Shown here: positions 1 to 6,828 of the stretch, one piece after another | Layout of the letters: every line of letters starts with the position of its first letter | Position numbering within the stretch: position 1 is the stretch's first letter | Assembly: GCA_002385675.1 (NCBI GenBank) | Contig: DGDY01000238.1 | Location: 605 to 9,484, forward strand | Source: Anaerolineales bacterium UBA3940 | Lineage (GTDB): Bacteria; Chloroflexota; Anaerolineae; Aggregatilineales; UBA3940 | Length of the DNA stretch: 8,880 nt | Direction of reading: 5' to 3' | Program-made: the position numbers and the translations under genes | The notes under the pieces: generated by a model | The model's database searches: none | The model's input: the letters and a program-made list of their open reading frames with translations, nothing else | Told to the model about the DNA's origin: nothing

Positions 1-2
1 TG

Positions 3-80
3 GGGGTCACGCCCCGCTTTTTGAGTGGGAAGTACGCGACAGACGAACAGCTTTACCGGTACGCCAAGTTGAGCCTGTGA
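3..80 (+). CDS. C-terminal end of an unidentified protein (partial, runs off left edge)
   Basis: An open frame enters from the left edge and ends at the TGA at 78-80, seven bases before the mreC start. Only 25 residues are visible, ending in YRYAKLSL, and they are mostly polar and basic with no motif I recognise. Genes upstream of mreC are often mreB, but this tail does not look like the MreB C-termini I know, so I do not assign it. The short gap and shared strand suggest it could be co-transcribed with mreC. The frame could also be fortuitous, since 78 bases is too short to judge coding potential. Confidence 0.45.
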   Translation, partial: GVTPRFLSGKYATDEQLYRYAKLSL

Positions 81-87
81 GACTCTC

Positions 88-951
88 ATGTTAAATACAC
101 GACGCGACAACAGGCGGGTGCTGGTTTTCAGCGCCCTGATCATCGCCACCATCCTCGTGATCACCCTCGGCAGGTCGGGGGTGACAGGTCCCGTCGTGAC
201 CCTGCTCACGACGCCGCTTAAGCCCGTCTCACGCCTGCTAACCACCACCACGCAATCCATACGGGACATGACCGCCGAGCGCCAGGAATACGAGGAGCTC
301 GAAGCGAAGATCGAGGAGTACGAGCGCATCATCGCCAGCCTGCAGGAAGAAGTCGTTTACCTGCGCGAGATCCGGCGCGACTACGACCGCCTCAGCGGGC
401 TGGTGGACTACCGGGCGCAGCACCCCGACCAGAACCTTGTGACGGCGGACGTCATCGGGCGCGATACCAGCAGCTACCTGCGCTGGATTATCATCAACCG
501 GGGCACGCGTGACGGCATCCGCGTGGGCCACCCGGTGATCAGCAACCTGGGGCTCGTCGGGCGGGTGGAACGCGCGACCGCGTACGCCTCCTGGGTGCGA
601 CTGGCGAACGACCCCGGCAGCGCGGTCAACGCGCGTCTCCAGCGCTCCGGCGCTGAGGGCACGGTGATCGGCCAGCTTCAGGGCGGCATGCGCATGGAGT
701 ACATCCCCCAGTCCGAGCTTGTCGAGCCGGGCGATGTCGTGCTGACATCGGGGCTGGGCGGGACGTTCCCGCCGGGCATCGTCATCGGGCGGGTGACGAG
801 CGTGCGCCGTCAGCAGGCGACCTTTTTCCAGGCTGCCGAGGTGCAGTCCACTGTCGATTTTGACTCGCTGGATATCGTGTCCGTCGTGACGAGCTTCAAC
901 CCCGTCGACCCGCGGGTATTCTCCGACGTGCTCGAAGCGGAGGAACCGTAG
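88..951 (+). CDS. mreC: Rod shape-determining protein MreC
   Basis: MreC is a membrane-anchored periplasmic or extracytoplasmic scaffold that links the MreB/MreD shape complex to PBP2 and promotes lateral-wall synthesis. The 287-residue product has the full family layout. A short basic N-terminus is followed by one membrane segment (about residues 11-28) and a charged Glu/Arg-rich coiled coil (about 58-104). The MreC beta-barrel core then runs from about residue 118 to 271, with the typical sequences INRGTRDGIRVGHPVI, GLVGRVE, and GDVVLTSGLGGTFPPGI. Length is normal for the family. The ATG at 88 is the first sensible start but has no clear Shine-Dalgarno sequence, perhaps reflecting coupling to the upstream frame that ends at 80. 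The stop overlaps the mreD start by one base, so it forms an operon with mreD and PBP2. Confidence 0.95.
   Translation: MLNTRRDNRRVLVFSALIIATILVITLGRSGVTGPVVTLLTTPLKPVSRLLTTTTQSIRDMTAERQEYEELEAKIEEYERIIASLQEEVVYLREIRRDYDRLSGLVDYRAQHPDQNLVTADVIGRDTSSYLRWIIINRGTRDGIRVGHPVISNLGLVGRVERATAYASWVRLANDPGSAVNARLQRSGAEGTVIGQLQGGMRMEYIPQSELVEPGDVVLTSGLGGTFPPGIVIGRVTSVRRQQATFFQAAEVQSTVDFDSLDIVSVVTSFNPVDPRVFSDVLEAEEP
939..945 (+). promoter_or_regulatory. Ribosome binding site of mreD, inside the end of mreC
   Basis: GGAGGAA lies six bases before the GTG at 951, within the last codons of mreC. It is a near-perfect Shine-Dalgarno sequence and decides the GTG start of mreD. Together with the TAGTG stop/start overlap, it points to translational coupling of mreC and mreD. 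Confidence 0.75.
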
Positions 952-1454
952 TGAGCCTCCAACTTGGCCTTCCGCTGTTTCTCGTCAGCGCCGTCCTGCA
1001 GAGCACGGTGCTCTCACAGCTTCGCGTGTTCGGCGGGCAGCCGGACCTGATCCCCGTGTTTGTGATCGTCTGGGCGATCTTCGACCAGGGCAGTGAGGGG
1101 GTTGTATGGGCCTTCTTCGGCGGCCTGTTCGCGGACCTGCTCTCCGGCGCGCCGCTCGGCATCTCGTCGCTGGCGCTGATGCCGGTCGCCTTTGTGATCA
1201 GCCTGACGGATGCGCAGCTTTACCGCCACAACCTGCTGCTGATGCTGCTGTTTGCTGCGGGCGGCGCGCTCGCCTACCACATACTCTATCTGCTCGCGCT
1301 GCGCTTCATCGCCGGGCAGCCGGTGGTGTGGTCGGAAGCGATCTGGTATGTTACACTGCCGTCCGTTCTGTTCGATATCGTGCTCACTGCCCCGGCGTTG
1401 AGCATTCTTTCTCGCCTGCACGACCGGCTGCATCCGCGCCAGGTGAGACTTTAG
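951..1454 (+). CDS. mreD: Rod shape-determining protein MreD
   Basis: MreD is the small multi-pass membrane partner of MreC in the elongasome. The 167-residue product is almost entirely hydrophobic, with about five membrane segments. The second half of its central region carries GGLFADLLSGAPLGISSL, which matches the conserved MreD pattern of Gly/Asp followed by Leu-rich helices. The start is GTG, overlapping the mreC TAG by one base (TAGTG) and served by a strong ribosome binding site inside mreC. The C-terminus is short and basic (RLHDRLHPRQVRL). Assignment rests on size, topology, this motif and the position between mreC and PBP2; MreD is poorly conserved, but the context makes it secure. 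Confidence 0.9.
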   Translation: MSLQLGLPLFLVSAVLQSTVLSQLRVFGGQPDLIPVFVIVWAIFDQGSEGVVWAFFGGLFADLLSGAPLGISSLALMPVAFVISLTDAQLYRHNLLLMLLFAAGGALAYHILYLLALRFIAGQPVVWSEAIWYVTLPSVLFDIVLTAPALSILSRLHDRLHPRQVRL

Positions 1455-1493
1455 TATGTAAGCAGGGATAGTATTGGTATTGAGCCGGTAGTT

Positions 1494-3575
1494 ATGAAGA
1501 TCTTCCAGCAAGACAAAATGACCGTGAAGCCGCTTCGCCTCCTGATCTTTCAGGTGGTGATTGTGCTCTCATTTGTCGGGCTGGCGGCTCGCATTTACTA
1601 CATCCAGTTCATTGAAAGAGATAACTACGTCGCCCAGGCGGAGGACAACCGGCTGGACGAGGTAAGCATCCCCGCGACGCGCGGCATTATTCTGGACCGC
1701 AACGGAGTGCCGCTCGCCACGAACGTCGCCAGCGCCAACGTGACCGTGACCCCGGCGCTACTGCCCTCCGACGCCAACGAGGAGCGCGCCGTGCTTGAGG
1801 AGCTTGCCGGGCTGCTCGGCATCGCCTTCACCGGCGAGTTGAACACCGTGGACGAGCGCGGCATCCCCATGAAGAGCCTCACTCAGATGGTCGCTGAGGG
1901 CGAGGGTATCGCGCCGTACCGCCCGGTGACCGTCGCGACCGACATCGACCACGACATCGCCCGCCTGCTGATCTCCGAGAAGCAGCGGTTCCCCGGTGTG
2001 GAAGTCGAGTGGGTGTCCGTGCGTGAGTACCCGACCGGGGCGCTCACCGCGCACATCATCGGCTACATGGGGCCGATCCCCAGCGAGCGCGCGGAGGAGT
2101 TCGAGGCGCAGGGCTATGTGCTGAACCGCGACCGCATCGGCTACGACGGCATCGAGTACTCGATGAACGACTGGCTCGCCGGGCAGCCGGGCCTGGAGAT
2201 CGTCGAGCGCGACGTAGCGGGTGAGATCGTGCGCACGCTCGGTCTGGCCCGCCCCGCGCAGGACGGCTACAGCCTGCGCCTGACGATCGACGTGGAGCTG
2301 CAGCGCGCCGCGCAGGAAGCGCTCGTCGATATGATCAACCAGCTCAAAGAGGAGCGGGGCGATAACCCCATCGGCTACGACCGCGGCGTTGTGATCGCCT
2401 CCAACCCGCGCACCGGCGAGATCCTTGCGATGGTAAGCTGGCCGACCTACGACAACAGCCGCTTCGCCCGCGCCATCGACTACCCGTATTACGCGCAGGT
2501 CTCACAGGACCCGCTGCGCCCGCTCTTTAACCAGGCGGTGAACTCGCTCTACCCGCCCGGCTCGATCTTCAAGGTCATCACCGCGACCGGCGTGCTCGAA
2601 GAAAACGTGATGGACCCGTTCGACACGGTCTTCGACCCCGGCGAGATCCAGCTTGAGAACCGCTACTACCCGAACGACCCCGGCCAGGCGCAGACGTTTG
2701 TGTGCTGGCTGCCGGAAGGGCACGAGTATGTCAACGTGATCCAGGCGTTGGCGTGGTCCTGCGACGTGTACTTCTACAAGGTCGGCGGCGGCTACAAGGA
2801 GGAAGTGCCGGGAACGGGGCTGGGCATCAACGCGCTCGGCGAGTGGATGCGCATCTTCGGGCTGGGCAGGCCGACCGGCATCGAGCTAGCCGGGGAGAAC
2901 GAGGGCTTCATCCCCGACCCGAACTGGAAGCGCCGGACCTGGGGCGAGAACTGGTCCACCGGCGACACGTACAACTCGGCCTTCGGCCAGGGCTACATCC
3001 TGACCACGCCGCTCCAGATGCTGAACGTCGTCAACATCGTCGCGAACAACGGTATTGAGGCCAAGCCGACGCTCATCCGCGAGATCATCGACGCCAACGG
3101 CAACGTCGTGCGCGGCTTTGAACCAGAGTACCGCGATATCCGAGAGGACATCCGCCAGTACTGGGAGCGAAAGTACGGCGAGCCTTACCCTGAGACGCTC
3201 GATACCACGCTGGCCTACGTGCAGGAGGGGATGCGCGGCGCCGCAACAATGGAAGGCGGTACGTCGCTCGCCGCCCAGCAGGAGTACCTGCCCTACGTCA
3301 CCGTGGCTGCCAAGACGGGCACGGCGGAGTTCTGCGACAACATCGCCGCCGAGCTTGACCAGTGCCGCCCCGGCGACTGGCCCGCACACGCCTGGTTCAT
3401 GCTCTACGCGCCCTACGAGAACCCGGAAATCTCGGTGATTGCCTTCATCTACAACGGCGGTGAGGGTTCGGCGGTCGCCCTGCCGGTCGCTTCGCGGGTG
3501 GCCGATGCGTACTTCAAGCTGAAGACCGAGCGCGCGCTCCAGGCCAGCCAGGTCCAGCCGACCTCGCTTCCGTAG
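1494..3575 (+). CDS. mrdA: Penicillin-binding protein 2 (class B peptidoglycan DD-transpeptidase)
   Basis: This enzyme cross-links peptidoglycan during cell elongation and is the target of beta-lactams; it acts outside the membrane with RodA and MreCD. The 693-residue product has an N-terminal anchor (about residues 14-32) and the PBP dimerisation domain beginning with RGIILDRNG (63-71). Its transpeptidase domain has all three catalytic motifs: SIFK (nucleophile S357, K360), SCD (422-424) and KTGTAEF (from K607). The SxD form of motif 2 and the mreCD neighbours favour PBP2 over the division enzyme FtsI. All four cysteines of the protein (404, 423, 614, 624) lie in the transpeptidase domain close to motifs 2 and 3. 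The ATG at 1494 has no good Shine-Dalgarno; an alternative ATG at 1518 would also keep the anchor. The preceding 39 bases are relatively AT-rich and show no clear promoter. No rodA follows. Confidence 0.95.
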   Translation: MKIFQQDKMTVKPLRLLIFQVVIVLSFVGLAARIYYIQFIERDNYVAQAEDNRLDEVSIPATRGIILDRNGVPLATNVASANVTVTPALLPSDANEERAVLEELAGLLGIAFTGELNTVDERGIPMKSLTQMVAEGEGIAPYRPVTVATDIDHDIARLLISEKQRFPGVEVEWVSVREYPTGALTAHIIGYMGPIPSERAEEFEAQGYVLNRDRIGYDGIEYSMNDWLAGQPGLEIVERDVAGEIVRTLGLARPAQDGYSLRLTIDVELQRAAQEALVDMINQLKEERGDNPIGYDRGVVIASNPRTGEILAMVSWPTYDNSRFARAIDYPYYAQVSQDPLRPLFNQAVNSLYPPGSIFKVITATGVLEENVMDPFDTVFDPGEIQLENRYYPNDPGQAQTFVCWLPEGHEYVNVIQALAWSCDVYFYKVGGGYKEEVPGTGLGINALGEWMRIFGLGRPTGIELAGENEGFIPDPNWKRRTWGENWSTGDTYNSAFGQGYILTTPLQMLNVVNIVANNGIEAKPTLIREIIDANGNVVRGFEPEYRDIREDIRQYWERKYGEPYPETLDTTLAYVQEGMRGAATMEGGTSLAAQQEYLPYVTVAAKTGTAEFCDNIAAELDQCRPGDWPAHAWFMLYAPYENPEISVIAFIYNGGEGSAVALPVASRVADAYFKLKTERALQASQVQPTSLP

Positions 3576-3596
3576 GCGGGGTGCGGCGTGTGTTGC

Positions 3597-3622
3597 CCCT
3601 TCTCCCACAAGGGGGAGAAGGG
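3597..3622. repeat. Hairpin 1 between convergent PBP2 and pyk
   Basis: A perfect 10-bp inverted repeat, CCCTTCTCCC (3597-3606) and GGGAGAAGGG (3613-3622), is separated by a 6-base loop. It starts 21 bases after the PBP2 stop. It could fold in RNA from either strand, so it may end transcription of both convergent genes, but no T-run follows on either side and it is not a textbook intrinsic terminator. The sequence resembles dispersed palindromic repeats that I associate with GC-rich genomes, including Chloroflexota; that link is from memory. Confidence 0.7.
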
Positions 3623-3623
3623 T

Positions 3624-3646
3624 GCCGACCACCTTCGGTGGTCGGC
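3624..3646. repeat. Hairpin 2 between convergent PBP2 and pyk
   Basis: A perfect 10-bp inverted repeat, GCCGACCACC (3624-3633) and GGTGGTCGGC (3637-3646), closes on a TTC triloop. Only one base separates it from hairpin 1, and it ends 20 bases from the pyk stop. The strong GC stem could terminate or stabilise transcripts from both sides. No U-tract is present. It may be an insert within a larger palindromic repeat whose other part is hairpin 1. Confidence 0.7.
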
Positions 3647-3666
3647 GGGATGAAGGGGTTCGGCCC

Positions 3667-5181
3667 TCACGTCACCGGCGCCTCGCCGGACTTGCGCGCC
3701 CCTTTCGAGCGTGCGTAGGCTCCGCCCTGCGGCTTCACCACCTCGACCGTCATCAGGTTGGTCGTGCCCGGCATGTTCGGCGTGACGCCCGCCGTGAGGA
3801 CCACGCGCGCGCCATAATCCACCAGCCCCGCCTCAAAAGCGATGTTGATCGCGTGCTGCTGGATGCGGTCGGCGCTGCGCTCATGCGGGCCGAGCAGCGG
3901 GATGACGCCCCACGACATCATCAACTGGCGCTGCACCATCGGGTTCGGGGTGACGGCGATAATCCGCGCGTGCGGGCGGTACTTGGCGATGCTGCGTGCC
4001 GTACGCCCGCTCGTCGTCGCGGCGATGATGGCCGCCGCCCGCAGGTCGTACGCGGTGTAGGCAGTTGCATGGCTGACAGCGTCGGTCACGTCATCCGGCG
4101 CTTCAGGGATGTAAGACGGCGTATCCCATGGGCCGGTCAGCGTCGCCGCCTCGATCTCCTCGGCGATGCGCTCCATCGTCCTGACTGCCTCGACCGGGTA
4201 CTTGCCCACTGCCGTCTCGCCGGAGAGCATGATGGCGTCCGTCCCGTCGAGGATGGCGTTCGCCACGTCGCTGGCCTCGGCGCGGGTGGGGCGCGGGTTG
4301 CGGATCATCGACTCCAGCATCTGCGTCGCGGTAACGACCGGCTTGCCCGCCGCGTTCGCCAGCCGGATCAGCCGCTTCTGCAGCATTGGCAGCTTCTCCG
4401 CCGGGATCTCGATGCCGAGGTCCCCCCGCGCAACCATAATGCCGTCCGCCGCCTGTACGATCTCCTCGATGTGGTCGATTGCCTGCGGCTTCTCGATCTT
4501 CGCCATCACGAGGATACGTTCACCAGCCGGGCGGTTCTTGTTGATGTACTCCTGAAGCTCGTAGATTTCTTCCGCCGAGCGCACGAACGACATCCCCAGC
4601 CAGTCCACGCCCTGCTCAATCGCAAAGTCGATGTCCTTCCAGTCCTTTTCTGTGATCGCCGGGATGGACAGGCCGGAGCCGGGGATGTTCAGGCCCTTGT
4701 TGTCCTGAACCACACCGCCGACGACGACCTGGCAGGGGATGTCCGTATGGGTCACATCCTGCACGAGCAACTCGATCAGCCCGTCGTCGATCAGGATGCG
4801 TTCGCCGGGGGTCACGTCCCGGGGCAAGTCTTTATACTGCACCGGAATGACGGCCTGGGCGTCCTCCGCGCCCTCTCGACGCACCCCCTCAACGGGGCGC
4901 GTCGTCAGCACGACACGCTCGCCCTGCTTGACGAACACACCGCCCTCGGCCATATCGCCCACGCGCAGCTTGGGCCCCTGCAGGTCGGTGAGGATGGCAA
5001 CCGGGACGCCCACTTTCTTCGCCGCCGCACGGATGCGTGCAATGTTCTCCGCGTGGAGATCGTGGTCGCCATGTGAGAAGTTCAGCCGGGCGACGTCCAT
5101 CCCGGCGCGGATCAGCTTCTCCAGCATCTCGGGCTCGCGTGACGCCGGCCCAATGGTGCAGACAATCTTCGTTCGGACCAT
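3667..5181 (-). CDS. pyk: Pyruvate kinase
   Basis: This cytoplasmic enzyme converts phosphoenolpyruvate and ADP to pyruvate and ATP, the last step of glycolysis. The 504-residue protein begins with the classic VRTKIVCTIGPAS. It has NFSHG (34-38), the active-site region DLQGPKLRVG (66-75), a B domain from about 76 to 170, MAKIEKP with the catalytic Lys at 228, and ARGDLGIEIP (251-260). ATQMLESM (285-292) and the LSGETAVGKYP metal/nucleotide region (319-329) follow. The C-terminal regulatory domain (about 360-480) includes TSGRTARSIAKYRP. A basic tail of about 20 residues extends past the usual end. I start it at the ATG at 5181 because the family begins there and AGAGAGG lies 4 bases upstream; an open frame extends 32 codons further but has no family similarity. 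It converges on PBP2 and is divergent from tsaB. Confidence 0.97.
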   Translation of the reverse strand: MVRTKIVCTIGPASREPEMLEKLIRAGMDVARLNFSHGDHDLHAENIARIRAAAKKVGVPVAILTDLQGPKLRVGDMAEGGVFVKQGERVVLTTRPVEGVRREGAEDAQAVIPVQYKDLPRDVTPGERILIDDGLIELLVQDVTHTDIPCQVVVGGVVQDNKGLNIPGSGLSIPAITEKDWKDIDFAIEQGVDWLGMSFVRSAEEIYELQEYINKNRPAGERILVMAKIEKPQAIDHIEEIVQAADGIMVARGDLGIEIPAEKLPMLQKRLIRLANAAGKPVVTATQMLESMIRNPRPTRAEASDVANAILDGTDAIMLSGETAVGKYPVEAVRTMERIAEEIEAATLTGPWDTPSYIPEAPDDVTDAVSHATAYTAYDLRAAAIIAATTSGRTARSIAKYRPHARIIAVTPNPMVQRQLMMSWGVIPLLGPHERSADRIQQHAINIAFEAGLVDYGARVVLTAGVTPNMPGTTNLMTVEVVKPQGGAYARSKGARKSGEAPVT

Positions 5182-5248
5182 GCTGCCTCTCTTTCTAACG
5201 GGTATGGAGGGTGGCGGCAGCACAAAGGGGGCTGCACATTTACCTTTA

Positions 5249-5277
5249 ACCTTAATCCGCCCCCGCCGGAACGTCAA
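5249..5277 (-). promoter_or_regulatory. Candidate sigma-70-type promoter of pyk
   Basis: On the minus strand, TTGACG (5272-5277, 5 of 6 to consensus) is followed after 17 bases by TAAGGT (5249-5254, 3 of 6). Spacing is ideal and the -35 is strong, but the -10 is weak. It would place the transcript start about 60 bases before the pyk ATG at 5181. The surrounding TTAAGGTTAAAGG-type stretch is AT-rich for this genome. Confidence 0.45.
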
Positions 5278-5327
5278 GATAGGCGGCAGGCGGGCCGACG
5301 TCCACCCATCACCGGATTATCATCCCA

Positions 5328-5386
5328 CAGGGCGCTACAATGTGAAGTAAGGGCGTGTTGCTGATGCCCTGTCAGGTCGCTACAAT
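5328..5386 (+). repeat. Direct repeat of 14 bases in the tsaB upstream region
   Basis: CAGGGCGCTACAAT (5328-5341) recurs as CAGGTCGCTACAAT (5373-5386), with 13 of 14 bases identical and 45 bases start to start. The TACAAT at the end of the second copy is the proposed tsaB -10 element. The first copy has a TACAAT too but no recognisable -35 at the right distance. It could be a paired operator, a decayed duplicate promoter, or chance. Confidence 0.55.
5358..5386 (+). promoter_or_regulatory. Candidate sigma-70-type promoter of tsaB
   Basis: TTGCTG (5358-5363, 3 of 6 to consensus) and TACAAT (5381-5386, 5 of 6) are separated by exactly 17 bases. Transcription would begin near 5393, leaving a leader of about 55 bases before the preferred tsaB start at 5450. 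Position and spacing are right for the start of the tsaB-rimI unit. Confidence 0.6.
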
Positions 5387-5441
5387 CGTCGGGCAGTATC
5401 GCGCCGAGCAGCGACGATGCACACGCACAGCATGAGTAAGC

Positions 5442-5445
5442 GAGG
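5442..5445 (+). promoter_or_regulatory. Ribosome binding site favouring the tsaB start at 5450
   Basis: GAGG lies four bases before the ATG at 5450. The two upstream in-frame ATGs at 5417 and 5432 lack a comparable element. The family N-terminus (hydrophobic strand ILAIDTAT) also begins directly after this ATG. Confidence 0.5.
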
Positions 5446-5449
5446 CAGG

Positions 5450-6103
5450 ATGATCCTGGCGATTGATACCGCAACCCGAAATGTCAGCCTGGCGCTGCAC
5501 GATGGCCACGAGGTCATCGCCGAGATGACGTGGCGCACGGCCAACCACCACACCGTCGAACTGACGCCCGCCCTGAGCGACATGCTCCGATACAGCGGTG
5601 TCACACCTGCCGACCTGACCGCGCTCGCCGTGACGCTGGGGCCAGGCTCGTACACCGGGCTGCGCATCGGCATGAGCCTCGCCAAAGGGATCGCGCTGGC
5701 AGCCTCCCCGCCGCTGCCGCTCGTCGGCATCCCGACGCTGGATGTCGTCGCGGCGGCCCAGCCCCATGAGGCCGAGCGGCTGGTCGCCGTGGCGCAGGCG
5801 GGCCGGCGGCGCATCAACGCCGGGCTGTACGAGTGGGGCGAGGCAGGCTGGCAGAGCACGGGGGAGCCGTTCATTACGACCTGGGAGAAGCTGCTCGACC
5901 GGCTGGAAACGACCACGCAGGTAGCAGGCGAGATCGACGCGGCGGGGGCTGAGCTACTCGCCGCCGTGCCCAACCGGGTGATCGTCGCCAGCCCCGCACA
6001 GAACGTGCGCCGAGCGGGCTACCTGGCCGAGCTGGCGCTGCGCCGCCTGCAAGCAGGTGCGCCCGCCGACGCAGCGGCAATTGCTCCCGTTTATCTGTCT
6101 TAA
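5450..6103 (+). CDS. tsaB: tRNA threonylcarbamoyladenosine biosynthesis protein TsaB
   Basis: TsaB is the non-catalytic partner that pairs with TsaD, within the TsaBDE complex, to place the t6A modification at A37 of ANN-decoding tRNAs. It belongs to the ASKHA fold. The product of 217 residues starts with ILAIDTATRNVSLALHDG, has HTVELTP (35-40), and carries the hallmark GPGSYTGLRIG (64-74). The C-terminal half is more variable, as usual. Length is close to the E. coli protein. I chose the ATG at 5450 because the family starts there and it has a GAGG; in-frame ATGs at 5417 and 5432 would add 11 or 6 polar residues. rimI follows after 14 bases, a pairing common in bacteria. tsaD and tsaE are not in the window. 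Confidence 0.93.
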   Translation: MILAIDTATRNVSLALHDGHEVIAEMTWRTANHHTVELTPALSDMLRYSGVTPADLTALAVTLGPGSYTGLRIGMSLAKGIALAASPPLPLVGIPTLDVVAAAQPHEAERLVAVAQAGRRRINAGLYEWGEAGWQSTGEPFITTWEKLLDRLETTTQVAGEIDAAGAELLAAVPNRVIVASPAQNVRRAGYLAELALRRLQAGAPADAAAIAPVYLS

Positions 6104-6117
6104 ACCGAGGAACAGCG

Positions 6118-6786
6118 ATGAGGGACGACCGACTTCACGTCATTGTACGGCCCATGACGGTAGACGACATCGATAAAGTCGTGGTGCTCGACCGGCTCTC
6201 CTTCCCCACCCCCTGGCCTTCCTACACCTACCGGCATGAAATTCTCAGCAACCAGACCTCGACGATGCTCGTGCTGGAGGCCGCCGACGCCGAACCGCGC
6301 GCAGATGAGCCCGGCGGCTGGCTCAGCCGCTTTATGGGCCGCCGCGTGCCGGATACCTTATGCTATCCGCTCGTCGGCTATAGCGGCTTCTGGAAGATCG
6401 CCGACGAGGCGCACATCAGCACCATTGCCGTTCACCCGGACTGGCGCGGGCACAAGCTGGGCGAACTGCTCATCTGGACGATGTTCCACCTCGCCATGCA
6501 GCAGGACGCCCGCATGATGACGCTCGAAGTACGCGTCTCCAACGACGTGGCCCTCAACCTCTACCGCAAGTACGGGTTTGAGATCACCGGCAGGCGCCGC
6601 AACTACTACCGTGACAACCAGGAGGATGCCCACGTGATGACCGCCGCACCGCTCGACGGGCATTACCGGGCGCAGCTCCGGCAGTTCGAGCGCGAGCTTG
6701 CCCGCCACCTCCGCGCCACCTTCACCGACCTCGAGATCGAGGAAAGCTGGGACTATCTAACGGACAAGAATCCCCTGTCAGATTAA
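6118..6786 (+). CDS. rimI: RimI-like GNAT N-acetyltransferase (ribosomal protein S18-alanine acetyltransferase family), enlarged
   Basis: RimI acetylates the N-terminal alanine of ribosomal protein S18 using acetyl-CoA. The protein is 222 residues against about 150 for E. coli RimI. Family features seen are PTPWPSYTYRHEI (30-42), AHISTIAVHPDWRG (98-111), LEVRVSN with E137 (matching the RimI catalytic Glu), LYRKYGF (148-154), and RRNYY (160-164) followed by EDAHVM. The extra length is an Arg/Pro/Gly-rich insert at about 54-84 and a charged C-terminal tail at about 178-222. The acetyl-CoA loop reads RGHKLG (110-115), with Lys113 where the Q/R-x-x-G-x-G motif has Gly. GAGG lies seven bases before the ATG. 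Its place next to tsaB supports a RimI role, but the changes leave room for a different substrate. Confidence 0.85.
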   Translation: MRDDRLHVIVRPMTVDDIDKVVVLDRLSFPTPWPSYTYRHEILSNQTSTMLVLEAADAEPRADEPGGWLSRFMGRRVPDTLCYPLVGYSGFWKIADEAHISTIAVHPDWRGHKLGELLIWTMFHLAMQQDARMMTLEVRVSNDVALNLYRKYGFEITGRRRNYYRDNQEDAHVMTAAPLDGHYRAQLRQFERELARHLRATFTDLEIEESWDYLTDKNPLSD

Positions 6787-6814
6787 CAGATCGCCTGGTC
6801 GGGGAAGTGGTTCC

Positions 6815-6820
6815 GGAGGT
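6815..6820 (+). promoter_or_regulatory. Strong ribosome binding site of the RibD-C/DHFR-like gene
   Basis: GGAGGT lies eight bases before the ATG at 6829, followed by an A-rich spacer. It is among the best Shine-Dalgarno sequences in the window and fixes this start. Confidence 0.75.
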
Positions 6821-6828
6821 AAAAACGG

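Noticed and set aside
2886..3632. Minus-strand open frame of 248 codons opposite PBP2
   Set aside because: Antisense to the transpeptidase domain, including the KTG motif; no recognisable family.
3597..3646. A classic rho-independent terminator
   Set aside because: Stems are strong but no T-run follows on either strand, so I list them as hairpin repeats with possible terminator activity.
3622..5076. Plus-strand open frame of 484 codons opposite pyk
   Set aside because: It is antisense to an unmistakable pyruvate kinase, its product is Arg/His/Asp-rich low-complexity sequence typical of GC-rich shadow frames, and it begins within the intergenic hairpin.
5182..5277. N-terminal extension of pyk by 32 codons
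   Set aside because: The extension covers the ribosome binding site and candidate promoter and adds a stretch unlike the conserved pyruvate kinase start, which begins at 5181.
5331..5341. TACAAT at 5336-5341 as a separate promoter
   Set aside because: No TTG-type -35 is found 16-18 bases upstream, so I keep it only as part of the direct repeat.
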